Below the pieces are notes generated by a model. The model was given only the letters and a program-made list of their open reading frames with translations. It ran no database searches and was not told where the DNA came from. From Schleiferia thermophila (GTDB lineage Bacteria > Bacteroidota > Bacteroidia > Flavobacteriales > Schleiferiaceae): DNA of 64,000 nt. The stretch covers positions 169,646 to 233,645 of the forward strand of contig NZ_QPJS01000004.1 of NCBI RefSeq assembly GCF_003337435.1, written 5' to 3'. The translations under genes were made by a program, and so were the position numbers. This document shows positions 1 to 8,917 of the stretch, piece by piece. Position 1 is the first letter of the stretch, and each line of letters starts with the position of its first letter.

Positions 1-185
1 TCGGCATTAGCTCCGGGATAATTTGTAGTGACCGTAACAACCGGCGGATCTACCGAAGGTAGCTCTCTGACACCAAGAAAGGTGAAACTGATAGCACCAA
101 ACAGTACAACGATCAGCGTCATCACGGTGGCCAGTACCGGCCTTTCTATACTTAGGGAAGAAAGGGACCTTTTCTGTTGACTCAT
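1..185 (-). CDS. RND efflux permease, N-terminal fragment
   Basis: Only the first 61 codons lie in the window; the gene continues past base 1. The visible start, MSQQKRSLSSLSIERPVLAT, followed by a hydrophobic helix and then the segment GVRELPSVDPPVVTVTT, is the classic beginning of an AcrB/MexB-type RND pump: a cytoplasmic tail, TM1, and the start of the periplasmic pore domain. It lies 6 bases after the adaptor gene on the same strand, so marR-like regulator, adaptor and permease form one operon. It should be an inner-membrane proton-driven exporter; the substrate cannot be told. Confidence 0.85.
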   Translation of the reverse strand, partial: MSQQKRSLSSLSIERPVLATVMTLIVVLFGAISFTFLGVRELPSVDPPVVTVTTNYPGANA

Positions 186-191
186 CGCTTG

Positions 192-1271
192 TTATGAAGG
201 TTCGTAAAGAGCTATTTGTTTGGCTGTCTTCACAGGCATTCCTGGCCTGAGCTGCAGGATTCCTGAGGCAATCACAGTATCTCCTTCGTTGATTCCCCTG
301 AGTACTTCCACATATACCGCATCTCTCTTACCCAGATCCACCACATTTGGTTTTACTATACCCCTGTCAATGGTGTAAATGACCAGCCTGCCCAGTTGTG
401 GTACCACACAATCAGCAGGTACTTTGACTACATCCCTGTAACCCGAAGCTTTTACTCGGGCCTTAACAAATGCACCGGGTCTGAGAAATGCAGGTGGATT
501 ATCGATTCGAGCTCTGATTTTAGAGGAGCGGGTGGCACGATTGACTACTGGCTCTATGGCGTATACTACTGCTAAAGTACTGTCAGGGCTCACTTCAGAA
601 AACAAGCTGATTTTATCGCCTTCTTTTACCATACCACTTAGTCGCTCAGGCAGGTCAATATCAATTTTTAAAGGATTGGTCTGCCATAGCTGCAGTAGGG
701 GCTGTTGATTGGTCACAAATGCACCAGGGCTTAAGTCTCTCATTCCTGTAATACCAGTAAAGGGAGCCCTTACCGAATGCTTTTCAATCAGAAGGGCTGC
801 TGCTATTCTATCTGCTTTGAGCTGTTGATACCGGCTTTTGGTAGTTTCATACTCTTCAGTGCTGATACCCCCTGTAGCAATCAACGATTCGGCTCTTCGA
901 AAGGCTCGTTCGGCTTGCTCAAGCTGAGCATCGATGGCCTGAAGTCTGGACTGTGATTCTCTGGCATCGAGCTGAATGAGCAAATCTCCCTTTTTCACAG
1001 TCTTTCCTTCCTGAAAGTGAATAGAAGTGACAATACCGGCCACTTCAGAAGTGATGGTAACTGCCTCATATGGGAGTATTTCAGCGTTTATTGTGTACTC
1101 TTCAGCCGATTTTTCGATTTTGGCCATGAAATAATCTACAGCCAGTACAGGGGAATTATCTGACTTTTGGCTTTCCTTTCTGGTTTGACAACCAAAATTC
1201 ATTAGCAGAGCCAGCATAGACATTAAGTTCAACAGACGTATCCCGATGTAAGCTGATTTATTCTTCTGCAT
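192..1271 (-). CDS. RND efflux periplasmic adaptor (MFP/HlyD family) lipoprotein
   Basis: 359 aa. The N-terminal hydrophobic stretch ends in NFGC (Cys28), suggesting a lipoprotein anchor. Then come a lipoyl half-motif (VTSEVAGIVTSIHFQEGKTV, about 73-92), a coiled-coil hairpin (about 100-150), the second lipoyl half (APFTGITGMRDLSPGAFV), a beta-barrel domain and a membrane-proximal domain. These are the domains of MexA/AcrA-type membrane fusion proteins linking an inner-membrane RND pump to an outer-membrane channel. It overlaps the MarR gene by 14 bases and is followed by the permease after 6 bases, so translation is probably coupled. Confidence 0.9.
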   Translation of the reverse strand: MQKNKSAYIGIRLLNLMSMLALLMNFGCQTRKESQKSDNSPVLAVDYFMAKIEKSAEEYTINAEILPYEAVTITSEVAGIVTSIHFQEGKTVKKGDLLIQLDARESQSRLQAIDAQLEQAERAFRRAESLIATGGISTEEYETTKSRYQQLKADRIAAALLIEKHSVRAPFTGITGMRDLSPGAFVTNQQPLLQLWQTNPLKIDIDLPERLSGMVKEGDKISLFSEVSPDSTLAVVYAIEPVVNRATRSSKIRARIDNPPAFLRPGAFVKARVKASGYRDVVKVPADCVVPQLGRLVIYTIDRGIVKPNVVDLGKRDAVYVEVLRGINEGDTVIASGILQLRPGMPVKTAKQIALYEPS

Positions 1272-1761
1272 AGGAAAGGTTAGCTTTTCTGGATTTTTCT
1301 TGTTTGTAATTTATTTTTATAGATACTCTTGGCTCTTTTTCTACATTTTCTATTATTCTTTCTAATACTTTGAAAAATGTTTCTTTTTCTTCTTCAGAAA
1401 TTCCCTTCAGGCAGATGGAGTTCATTGCTTTGTACGTTTTCTTTATTTCAGGGATTACTTTCTCTCCTTTTGGAGTGATGTAGAGGTATAGCGATCTGCG
1501 GTCTTCGGGATTTACCTCTCGTCTTACATAGCCTATTTTACAAAAATGGTCTACTACTCTGAAAGTAGTGACTTTATCGGTTTGAAGAATGTCAGCCAAT
1601 TGCTGCTGAGTGATCTCAGGCTGGTGGTCGTGAATGGTGATCAGGGTGTAATAGTAGCGATCGATTTCCAGCGTGTTTAACTTCTTCGACACTGCACCAA
1701 TGTATAGTTTGGTGAGGTAAGCGAAATTAACGGCTAATGGTTGGTTGGGGTCGATTTTCAT
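1258..1761 (-). CDS. MarR-family transcriptional regulator
   Basis: 167 aa with the MarR winged helix: helix-turn-helix around PEITQQQLADILQTDKVTTF (about 48-67), then the wing with the conserved DRRSLYLYITPKGE (DxRxxxLxLTxxG pattern). Homologues are dimeric repressors that release DNA on binding phenolic or hydrophobic ligands, and they often control the efflux pump encoded beside them. As first gene of the efflux operon it is probably its autoregulator. The 246 bases upstream are AT-rich and must hold the promoter; a CAAATTTA at 1809-1816 reads as TAAATTTG on the coding strand, matching the Bacteroidota -7 element. Confidence 0.88.
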   Translation of the reverse strand: MKIDPNQPLAVNFAYLTKLYIGAVSKKLNTLEIDRYYYTLITIHDHQPEITQQQLADILQTDKVTTFRVVDHFCKIGYVRREVNPEDRRSLYLYITPKGEKVIPEIKKTYKAMNSICLKGISEEEKETFFKVLERIIENVEKEPRVSIKINYKQEKSRKANLSYAEE

Positions 1762-1808
1762 AGTTTTGGATTATTATTTAGAGATTTTTAGTTACTATAT
1801 TAATGGTG

Positions 1809-1816
1809 CAAATTTA
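1809..1816 (-). promoter_or_regulatory. Possible -7 element of the efflux operon
   Basis: On the minus strand this reads TAAATTTG, a full match to the Bacteroidota -7 consensus TAnnTTTG, 48 bases upstream of the marR-like start. A TTTG at 1831-1834 is closer than the usual -33 spacing, so the call is tentative. Confidence 0.3.
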
Positions 1817-2007
1817 AATATCTGTACATACAAATATGAGGCTTACCAGGTATGTGTGTTTGAGCTTCAATATATTGACAATGTTATTTGAAAGTTAAAA
1901 TTTTAATCTATCCATTTAACGTTTTTAAATATTATTCTTTCAAAAAAAATTATCCTATTTATATTACAAATTATGATTTTGTTGAAATGCTCTCGATCCA
2001 ATGAAAA

Positions 2008-4908
2008 TTACTGTTTTAAAGCATCGTAAATAACCTGTTGGATTCGTGTTCTGTAGGCTCCTCTAAGCAGCTTTTCATTAGTAGCATCAGGATGTACCCT
2101 GTTAGACAAGAAGATGTATACAATCTTTTCTTCTGGATCTGCCCATGCCAATGTGCCGGTAAAGCCGGTATGGCCGAAACTTTCAAAGGACAAACAGCCG
2201 CACGTAGGCCCTTGCCCGGATAGTTGTGGCTTGTCAAAGCCGATGCCCCTTCTGTTTCCCTCTGCGCAATATTGACAGCGGATAAACTCTTTTATCACCA
2301 ATGAGTCAAAAATTTGATGGTTGGCATAGATGCCTCCGTTGGTATAAAGCAGCATCATGCGAGCCAGATCAACTGCATTTCCAAACAGTCCTGCATGGCC
2401 TGCTACACCGCCGAGCATCGCAGCGCCCTGGTCGTGCACATACCCTTGGATCAGTTGATTTCTGAAGCTCTGATCCCATTCGGTAGGGGCGATTCGATGG
2501 CGATCGAATTTAGTTAAGGGGTTGAAGGACAGTGTATTTGCTCCAATTTTTTGGTATACATTAGCATAGAGCCATTGGTCGAGAGTCTGGTTGGATGTCT
2601 GTTCAAAAATTTCTTTAAGCAGGTAATATCCAAGGTCGCTGTAGAGGTATTTCCCATGTTCACCAAGGGGTGATTCGAAAATTTTTTTCAATATAGTGTC
2701 CTTGTAATTTCTTGAGATAAACATGCTATCAGCTACTTGATATGGGTATTCAAAAGTTCGCACAGTCGAATACACTCCCGGTCTCCATACCTTTTGACTT
2801 ACAGTAGCTTGATAAAAGGGTATCCATGCTTGCAGCCCGGCTCTGTGTGTCAAAATATCGCGTATGGCAAGGTGTTCTTTATTGGTGCCTCTGGATTGAG
2901 GAAGATAATCACCGATTTTGCCGTCGAGTGAGATTTTTCCGATCTGTACTAAATGCATGATGGCAGGCACAGATGCTGCTATTTTAGTAACTGATGCCAG
3001 ATCGTATAGGGTTTCGGGCGATACAGGTGGGCTACCTTTTGAATACGTTAGATTGCCAAATGTTTTGTAATATACAATCTGTCCGTTTCTTGCTACCAGC
3101 ACCTGACACCCGGGGTAGGCGCCATATCCTATTCCGTCTAATGCAATTTTATCTATCGAATATAGTAAACTTTGATTAAACCCTGCAATGTTGGGTGTGG
3201 CAAATCCTATCACGGGATAGGAGGGTGTTTGGAGTCCATAGCCCATAGGAAAATCAGGGAGAATACGCACAGGCAATGTTCCGGAAAAGGAACTGTGTCC
3301 AAATACTTGGTTGAGTAAGGCCATGCCGGTTTCAAGGTTGTTTTGATAGGTGACTACGACGGCTGAGGTATGTTTCAGAGCTTCATTGTTCATCAGGTCA
3401 TAGGGATTGCCCATGTGAATCCAAATAACAGGATTTTGCAGACTGGCCAATGTAATAAACCGGTTAAGCGATTCAGGGACTTTAATTTTTACCCAGGGAT
3501 TTTTGCCGGAGGGAGCTGTGAGGATAAAAACATATTCGTATCTCCAGAGGGTATTTAAGATATACAATGTTGAAGAAGAGTCAAATTGCTTAACTTCTGT
3601 TGGCAAAATAGTATTAAAGTAAGTGAGCATCACAGAGTCTGGCTCCCCGCTGGTCAACATCAGAGCTTTACCTTTGTAAGGAGGTAGAATTGGAAGTGTC
3701 TTTCCGCGATTGATCAGCAATGTGTTGGCTTTGATAGCCGTTTTAAAGCGAATGTTATCAATTTCTTTTGAATTAAGGTCCTGGTCCAATTGCTCTGTTG
3801 GTACAGGTTTGTAATCATGAAGTCCCATCCAATACTTGGCCTGAAGTATTTTTTTGACCTTTTGGTTGAGAACTTCTTGTGGCAGTTTACCACTTTCGAT
3901 GGCGGCTTTGATGGCAGCAACACCAGCAGGGACATTTTCAGACATTAGCAGTACATCTACTCCGGCCAGTAGAGCAGTGAGGTCGATGTTTTCACGGAGG
4001 CGGGCAGACGTAGCACCCTTCATATTCAATGCGTCAGTAAAGACCAACCCGTCGAATCCCATTTGCTTAATCAGCAAGTCATTAATCACCTTCGTGGAAA
4101 GAGAGCTGGGCGTGCCTGAATCGTCGAGTGAAGGGATGTTGAGGTGAGCTACCATTATGGAGCCAATCCCGGCATTGGCTAATTGGACGAAAGGACTTAG
4201 TTCAGTTGATTTTATTCGGTCAGCTGACTGTATTACAGTAGGCAAGGTAAGATGGCTATCGTCTTTAGTGTCGCCATGTCCGGGAAAGTGCTTGGCACAG
4301 GCCAGGATTCTGAGTCGCTGTTGCCCGTGGGCATATGCCTGTGCCAACATTGCTACCTGTGCAGGATCTTCTCCAAAAGAGCGGGCATTTATGATGGGAT
4401 TATAAGGGTTGGTGTTCAGATCTGCTACCGGGCCAAAATTGATGTGCACCCCTAATCTTCGGCATTGTCTGGCAATTTCGCGTCCCACTTCGAAGGCTAT
4501 AAGGGTGTCAGCAGTGGCGCCAATGGTCATTGCCCATGGCAGTGCTGACAGAGTTTTCAGACGCATAGCAGCACCCCACTCAGCATCCATTGCTACCATC
4601 AGAGGGATTTTGGAAATCTGTTGAAGCGCATTGGTCATTTCGACTTGTTTCACCGGTGTTCCTTGAAAAAAAATGAGACCACCGATATGATATTTCTCAA
4701 TCATCTGCCGGAGCTCTTTGAAGTGTTTCTCATCTTTGTTGCTGTAAGCAGCTACCATATAGAGCTGACCAATCTTTTGCTCCAGACTCATACTGTTCAA
4801 TACACTATCGGCCCAGCGCTGATCTTCGTACCAGAAAACAGCTTTTGGATGCTGGGCCTTGGCCGTTAGCAGAAATAACCAAATAAAAAGTTGAGCTCTG
4901 ATGTACAT
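2008..4908 (-). CDS. Exported glycoside hydrolase family 3 / beta-lactamase-family fusion
   Basis: 966 aa from the ATG at 4908, chosen because MYIRAQLFIWLFLLTAKAQ is a clean signal peptide; an upstream ATG at 4932 adds only 8 residues. Residues about 20-380 are a NagZ-type GH3 domain: KHFPGHGDT (206-214) is the His/Asp acid-base loop and VFTDALNMKGA carries the nucleophile Asp (292). A GH3 C-terminal-like domain follows. Residues about 580-960 are a class C beta-lactamase/DD-peptidase-like serine hydrolase with SVTK (639-642) as SxxK and YSD in place of YxN. Both halves suit peptidoglycan-fragment processing (N-acetylglucosaminidase plus peptidase/esterase) in the periplasm. The activity of the second domain is inferred. 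Confidence 0.9.
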   Translation of the reverse strand: MYIRAQLFIWLFLLTAKAQHPKAVFWYEDQRWADSVLNSMSLEQKIGQLYMVAAYSNKDEKHFKELRQMIEKYHIGGLIFFQGTPVKQVEMTNALQQISKIPLMVAMDAEWGAAMRLKTLSALPWAMTIGATADTLIAFEVGREIARQCRRLGVHINFGPVADLNTNPYNPIINARSFGEDPAQVAMLAQAYAHGQQRLRILACAKHFPGHGDTKDDSHLTLPTVIQSADRIKSTELSPFVQLANAGIGSIMVAHLNIPSLDDSGTPSSLSTKVINDLLIKQMGFDGLVFTDALNMKGATSARLRENIDLTALLAGVDVLLMSENVPAGVAAIKAAIESGKLPQEVLNQKVKKILQAKYWMGLHDYKPVPTEQLDQDLNSKEIDNIRFKTAIKANTLLINRGKTLPILPPYKGKALMLTSGEPDSVMLTYFNTILPTEVKQFDSSSTLYILNTLWRYEYVFILTAPSGKNPWVKIKVPESLNRFITLASLQNPVIWIHMGNPYDLMNNEALKHTSAVVVTYQNNLETGMALLNQVFGHSSFSGTLPVRILPDFPMGYGLQTPSYPVIGFATPNIAGFNQSLLYSIDKIALDGIGYGAYPGCQVLVARNGQIVYYKTFGNLTYSKGSPPVSPETLYDLASVTKIAASVPAIMHLVQIGKISLDGKIGDYLPQSRGTNKEHLAIRDILTHRAGLQAWIPFYQATVSQKVWRPGVYSTVRTFEYPYQVADSMFISRNYKDTILKKIFESPLGEHGKYLYSDLGYYLLKEIFEQTSNQTLDQWLYANVYQKIGANTLSFNPLTKFDRHRIAPTEWDQSFRNQLIQGYVHDQGAAMLGGVAGHAGLFGNAVDLARMMLLYTNGGIYANHQIFDSLVIKEFIRCQYCAEGNRRGIGFDKPQLSGQGPTCGCLSFESFGHTGFTGTLAWADPEEKIVYIFLSNRVHPDATNEKLLRGAYRTRIQQVIYDALKQ

Positions 4909-5106
4909 GGAAAACTCTTGGATGCCAGACAAATCAACTGATTAACGTGCTAAATATTTTAAAAGAAAAAAAATTTTTTTCAAAATGCTTTTGTTACATA
5001 CTTATCCCTTCTTTTGCTTTTAGACGCTCTTGGGAAATCATGAATTTGGACTGGTAATTTAAGTCGTTTGTAAATGATCGTTACTCCGTTTTGATATGTT
5101 AATCTC

Positions 5107-6006
5107 TTATCTGTATCCGTATTTTTTTACTTTTTTTTCATCGCGTCTCCAGTCAGGATCTACTTTTACATACAATTCGAGAAAGATTTTTTTTCTGAAG
5201 AAGTTTTCCAACGATAGACGAGCTTCCGTACCTGTTTTTTTAAGAGCTTTTCCTCCTTTACCAATGATAATAGACTTTTGAGTGTCGCGCTCGGTTACGA
5301 TTACAGCCCGTATCCGAATAATTTGCTCTTCTTCTTTGAATTCCTCTACGTACACTTCCACGGCATACGGAATTTCCTCCTTATAATGAAGTAAAATTTT
5401 TTCTCTGATGATCTCTGATACAATAAATCTTTCCGATTTATCAGTTAACTGATCTGTGTCAAAGTAGGGGGGATGCTCAGGAAGTAGCTCAACCAATCGG
5501 TTTTTTAATTCTATGACATTAAATCCATGTAAGGCAGAGAGCAGCCATACTTCGGCTCCCGGCACGGTAGTTTTCCAGTATTGGTACTCGGTAAGTGCCA
5601 GTTCCTGGCTGATGGTATCAATTTTATTAATTCCGATGATCAGAGGTACTTTCAGCTGAACGATTTGATTGAAAAGATTTTTATTGTTTGGTTCTCTTTC
5701 ACCAGGAACGGCCAGATACAGGGCAATGTCAGCATCTTCAAGGGCTTCTTTTATGGTATTCATCATTGTTTCCTGCAGGGCATATTTGGGCTCAATGATA
5801 CCCGGTGTGTCTGAAAATATCAGCTGGACCCCAGGTTCATTGAGAATACCTAACATGCGTGTCCTTGTGGTTTGTGCTTTAGGGGTTACAATGGCCAATT
5901 GCTCCCCGAGCATAGCATTGAGTAGGGTGGATTTACCAGCATTCGGATTGCCGAAAATATTAACGTAGCCGGCTTTAAACGGAATGGATTCTTTCACTTT
6001 TGACAA
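5107..6006 (-). CDS. era: GTPase Era
   Basis: 299 aa, the usual length for Era. G1 GNPNAGKS (19-26), G3 DTPG (66-69), G4 NKID (128-131) and a C-terminal KH domain with the IIIGKGGKALKKTG loop are all present. Era binds the 3' end of 16S rRNA and helps mature the 30S subunit at the inner membrane. It ends about 200 bases after the GH3 gene start and begins 7 bases after the stop of the PLP-enzyme gene, so co-transcription with the latter is likely. Confidence 0.97.
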   Translation of the reverse strand: MSKVKESIPFKAGYVNIFGNPNAGKSTLLNAMLGEQLAIVTPKAQTTRTRMLGILNEPGVQLIFSDTPGIIEPKYALQETMMNTIKEALEDADIALYLAVPGEREPNNKNLFNQIVQLKVPLIIGINKIDTISQELALTEYQYWKTTVPGAEVWLLSALHGFNVIELKNRLVELLPEHPPYFDTDQLTDKSERFIVSEIIREKILLHYKEEIPYAVEVYVEEFKEEEQIIRIRAVIVTERDTQKSIIIGKGGKALKKTGTEARLSLENFFRKKIFLELYVKVDPDWRRDEKKVKKYGYR

Positions 6007-6013
6007 ACTATGG

Positions 6014-6958
6014 CTACAAAATTAACTTCAGCATATCAGGATCCACATTGCCTCCTGTAAGAATTATCGCTACACACTTGTGTTTAAAGGTTTCTTTATG
6101 TTTAAGCAATACAGCAACAGGCACAGCACAGCTTGGTTCTACTATTACTTTCAGATGAAATGTAATCCATCGCCAGGCTTCCAGGATTTCACTTTCAGTC
6201 ACAGTAAAGATATCGGTTACATGCTTTGAAATGATGGAAAAGGTAAGCTCTCCCAGTGAGGTCCGCAATCCATCAGCTATTGTATTGGGCTTATCGACCG
6301 GAATAAGCCTGCCAGCTCTCAAGGATCTAAGCGCATCATCTGCATTGGCTGGCTCACATCCAATTACTTTTGTGGCAGGAGCATAGCGAAGTGCGGCCAA
6401 AAGGGTGCCTGAAAGCAAGCCTCCTCCGCCCACCGGTACCAGCAGGTAGTCGGGCTCAATGCCGTGCTGAAAGATTTCATATGCACACGTGCCTTGCCCT
6501 TCGATCACATCCGGATGATTATAAGGATGAATGAAATGAGCACCTGTTTCTGAAACAATCCTTTCCAGTGTCGATTCTCGTGCCTCGAGCGTAGGAGCAC
6601 AAAAAGTAATCTTTCCTCCCAGCCATCTGACAGATTCTATTTTTGTCTTTGGAGAATTTTCTGGCATTACTACGTAGGATTGTGTGTTGAACAACCTGGC
6701 GGCAAGTGCTACTGCCTGCCCGTGATTACCGCTGCTGTGGGTTGCTATACCAAGTTTCAATGTCTTATCAGGTAGTTTTCTCACGGCATTGATAGCACCT
6801 CGTACCTTGAAGGCATGAATTTTCTGAAAATTTTCACATTTGAAAAACACTTTACAGGAGAGACTTTTGTCTATAAAATCGTCTGAAAGCAGGGGTGTTT
6901 TTGTTATAAAGCACTTTATACCTTCATAAGCTGAAGATACATCCACAATATTCTCCAT
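6014..6958 (-). CDS. PLP-dependent threonine/serine dehydratase or serine racemase family enzyme
   Basis: 314 aa from MENIVDVSSAYEGI at 6958. The open frame extends further upstream, but that part overlaps the divergent PAS gene and does not resemble the family. Fold-type II PLP motifs are clear: Lys51 in HAFKVRGA forms the Schiff base, SSGNHGQA (about 75-82) holds the substrate, and VPVGGGGLLSG binds the cofactor phosphate. No ACT domain is present, so this resembles catabolic TdcB, serine racemase or threo-3-hydroxyaspartate ammonia-lyase rather than biosynthetic IlvA. Substrate is uncertain. Confidence 0.88.
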   Translation of the reverse strand: MENIVDVSSAYEGIKCFITKTPLLSDDFIDKSLSCKVFFKCENFQKIHAFKVRGAINAVRKLPDKTLKLGIATHSSGNHGQAVALAARLFNTQSYVVMPENSPKTKIESVRWLGGKITFCAPTLEARESTLERIVSETGAHFIHPYNHPDVIEGQGTCAYEIFQHGIEPDYLLVPVGGGGLLSGTLLAALRYAPATKVIGCEPANADDALRSLRAGRLIPVDKPNTIADGLRTSLGELTFSIISKHVTDIFTVTESEILEAWRWITFHLKVIVEPSCAVPVAVLLKHKETFKHKCVAIILTGGNVDPDMLKLIL

Positions 6959-6997
6959 TCTTGAAAAAATTTTATACACTGCAAATAAATTGAATTC

Positions 6998-7005
6998 TAC
7001 TTTTG
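6998..7005 (+). promoter_or_regulatory. Candidate -7 promoter element for the PAS gene
   Basis: TACTTTTG matches the Bacteroidota TAnnTTTG consensus and sits 18 bases ahead of the GTG start at 7023. I do not see a well-spaced -33 TTG, so this rests on one element. Confidence 0.35.
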
Positions 7006-7022
7006 TTTTAAAAAAATGATAG

Positions 7023-8339
7023 GTGACTAGCTTTCTTTTGGATAACATCCAAAGTGCACTGATATGTACTCTGGATATACATGCTAACATTTTGTATTCC
7101 AATGCAGCTTTTAAAAAGTTTTTTTTAATTGATGAAACTTACAGGGGGAATTTTTTTGAAGTAATTGATGATACTCAATTTCATCTTCTTAAGGAAATTT
7201 TGAAAAGTGTAACCGAGAATAAAAAACACATCAAGGACTTTGTTTTAAGACTTAAAGACAAAGAAAGGCACAGTGGACAAAAGGTTACATGGGAATTTTT
7301 TCTTGAGGATACTAAAAACCAAATATTCTGCATTGGAATAGTAAGCCAATTCGGCGAATATATTCTGTATGCCGACAATATTTTTAATCTGGAAACAATC
7401 CTTACCACAACCAATGAAAGCAGTATTATACTGTCGAAAAATGTAAAAGTAGAATTTTTTAGCAAACAGGCATATGAAGATGTAAAAAAATTCTTTGGAA
7501 AAGAGATAAAAAAAGGAGACGATTTTGACCAATACATTATTCCGGATTTAAGGGAGCTATTCTATGATAAATTTAATGAAGCACTGTCCGGAAATGAAAT
7601 TTATTATGAAATAAATGTACCCGTTGGACCATCAGAAGGTACATGGTTTTTTATCAAATTCAGTCCCATAAGGTCAGCAGTTGGAGGAATCACATCTGTC
7701 CTGTATTCGGCAAGAAATATAGACGATATTAAGAAATATGAACACGAACTCAGCCAACAGAGATTTTACTTAAAATCTATGTACGACAGTGTGGATACAG
7801 CCATTGGCGTTTTTGATAAAAACTTCAAAGTACTGTATACCAACAAAAGTGCTTCTGATCTCATCCAAAAGAAATTTGGTAAGAAACCGCGAAAGGGTGA
7901 TTCGGGATATGAGTTTTTTTATTCAAATAATTTGAATTTTTTTCATTCAAAAATTGAAAATGCTTTAAAAGGAACTTCGGAAATATTTGAGTATGAAGAC
8001 GGTAACGAAGTCTGGCGTTTTAAAATATTTCCTATATACAATGAAAACCTAACAATAGTTGGTACCTCAGTACATATTTCAGACATTACCAAGCTTAAAG
8101 AATACGAACAGAAAATCGTTCAGCAGATAAAATTTTTAAAACAGTTGGCCTGGTCACAGAGCCATGAGCTTAGAGGTCCACTATCGTCTATCCTTGCCAT
8201 TTGTGAGAATTTAAATCTGATTGAGGATGAATATCTCAAACAAAATGCCCTTACAAGTATTAAAAAATACTCTGACCAGATGGATGAGATTATAAAAAAC
8301 ACTGTGGCCAATATCAATCGACTATCAGGTGACAAATAA
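7023..8339 (+). CDS. Multi-PAS sensor with histidine phosphoacceptor helix but no ATPase domain
   Basis: 438 aa from a GTG; a nearby ATG at 7016 runs into a stop within five codons. At least three PAS-like segments are visible: about 5-100 (LDNIQSALICTLDIHANILY), about 120-235 and about 250-355, the last ending in VHISDITKLKEYE. A HisKA-like helix follows with SHELRGPLSSILAI near residue 380 (His, then Glu, as in an H-box). The protein ends 50 residues later, so N, G1 and G2 boxes are absent. It could be a phosphoacceptor served by another kinase, or a decoy dimerisation partner. Signal and partner unknown. No regulator gene is adjacent. Confidence 0.8.
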   Translation: MTSFLLDNIQSALICTLDIHANILYSNAAFKKFFLIDETYRGNFFEVIDDTQFHLLKEILKSVTENKKHIKDFVLRLKDKERHSGQKVTWEFFLEDTKNQIFCIGIVSQFGEYILYADNIFNLETILTTTNESSIILSKNVKVEFFSKQAYEDVKKFFGKEIKKGDDFDQYIIPDLRELFYDKFNEALSGNEIYYEINVPVGPSEGTWFFIKFSPIRSAVGGITSVLYSARNIDDIKKYEHELSQQRFYLKSMYDSVDTAIGVFDKNFKVLYTNKSASDLIQKKFGKKPRKGDSGYEFFYSNNLNFFHSKIENALKGTSEIFEYEDGNEVWRFKIFPIYNENLTIVGTSVHISDITKLKEYEQKIVQQIKFLKQLAWSQSHELRGPLSSILAICENLNLIEDEYLKQNALTSIKKYSDQMDEIIKNTVANINRLSGDK

Positions 8340-8428
8340 GAAATATTTTTATCACACTTTTTATAAAGCCATTTAGATGCTATGTTTGCTTTGTTCTAAG
8401 GGGTTTATTTGAATGATTGTATATTGAT

Positions 8429-8917
8429 ATGAAAAATTTAAATGTCATAGTTCTTATTTTTTGGGTCCATCTTTCATTTTCCGCCCGGTTGAATGCTCAG
8501 GATCCCAAACTGGAAAGTCAATTTAAGCAGATCGGCATTGATTACAGCTATGACCAAAATGGAAACCGGTATAAATTTATATTCGATGTAGGGGATGGGC
8601 GGACTCAGCTGGTACTGATGAATGCCAATACTTATGATGTGGCAGGGACTAAAATTCGGGAAATCTATTCCGTCGCGGCCAATACCCAAAACAGAACGGA
8701 TTATAGCCAAAGAACCTTATTCAATCTATTGGAAAAAAATTTCAATTACAAAATTGGAGGCTGGCAAATGCACGGTGGGGAGCCTCCGTATCAGCTTCAG
8801 TTTGCCATCCGTATACCCGCTTATGTAGATGATGATTATCTTCTAGAATTGCTCATACAGGCGGCCAGAGAAGCCGATCAGATAGAGAAAGAGCTCACCG
8901 GTGAGGACGAGTTTTAA
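8429..8917 (+). CDS. Small exported protein of unknown function
   Basis: 162 aa from the ATG at 8429; the frame opens earlier only at a TTG. MKNLNVIVLIFWVHLSFSARLNAQ looks like a cleavable signal peptide. The mature part is rich in beta-forming residues (YKFIFDVGDGRTQLVLMNAN), has no cysteine and ends in an acidic ARE-ADQIEKELTGEDEF tail. I do not recognise the family. The neighbouring PAS gene is 89 bases upstream on the same strand, so the two could be co-transcribed. Confidence 0.65.
   Translation: MKNLNVIVLIFWVHLSFSARLNAQDPKLESQFKQIGIDYSYDQNGNRYKFIFDVGDGRTQLVLMNANTYDVAGTKIREIYSVAANTQNRTDYSQRTLFNLLEKNFNYKIGGWQMHGGEPPYQLQFAIRIPAYVDDDYLLELLIQAAREADQIEKELTGEDEF

Noticed and set aside
6959..7102. 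N-terminal extension of the PLP enzyme
   Set aside because: These 48 codons overlap the divergent PAS gene and its promoter element and have no family similarity; the ATG at 6958 fits homologue length.
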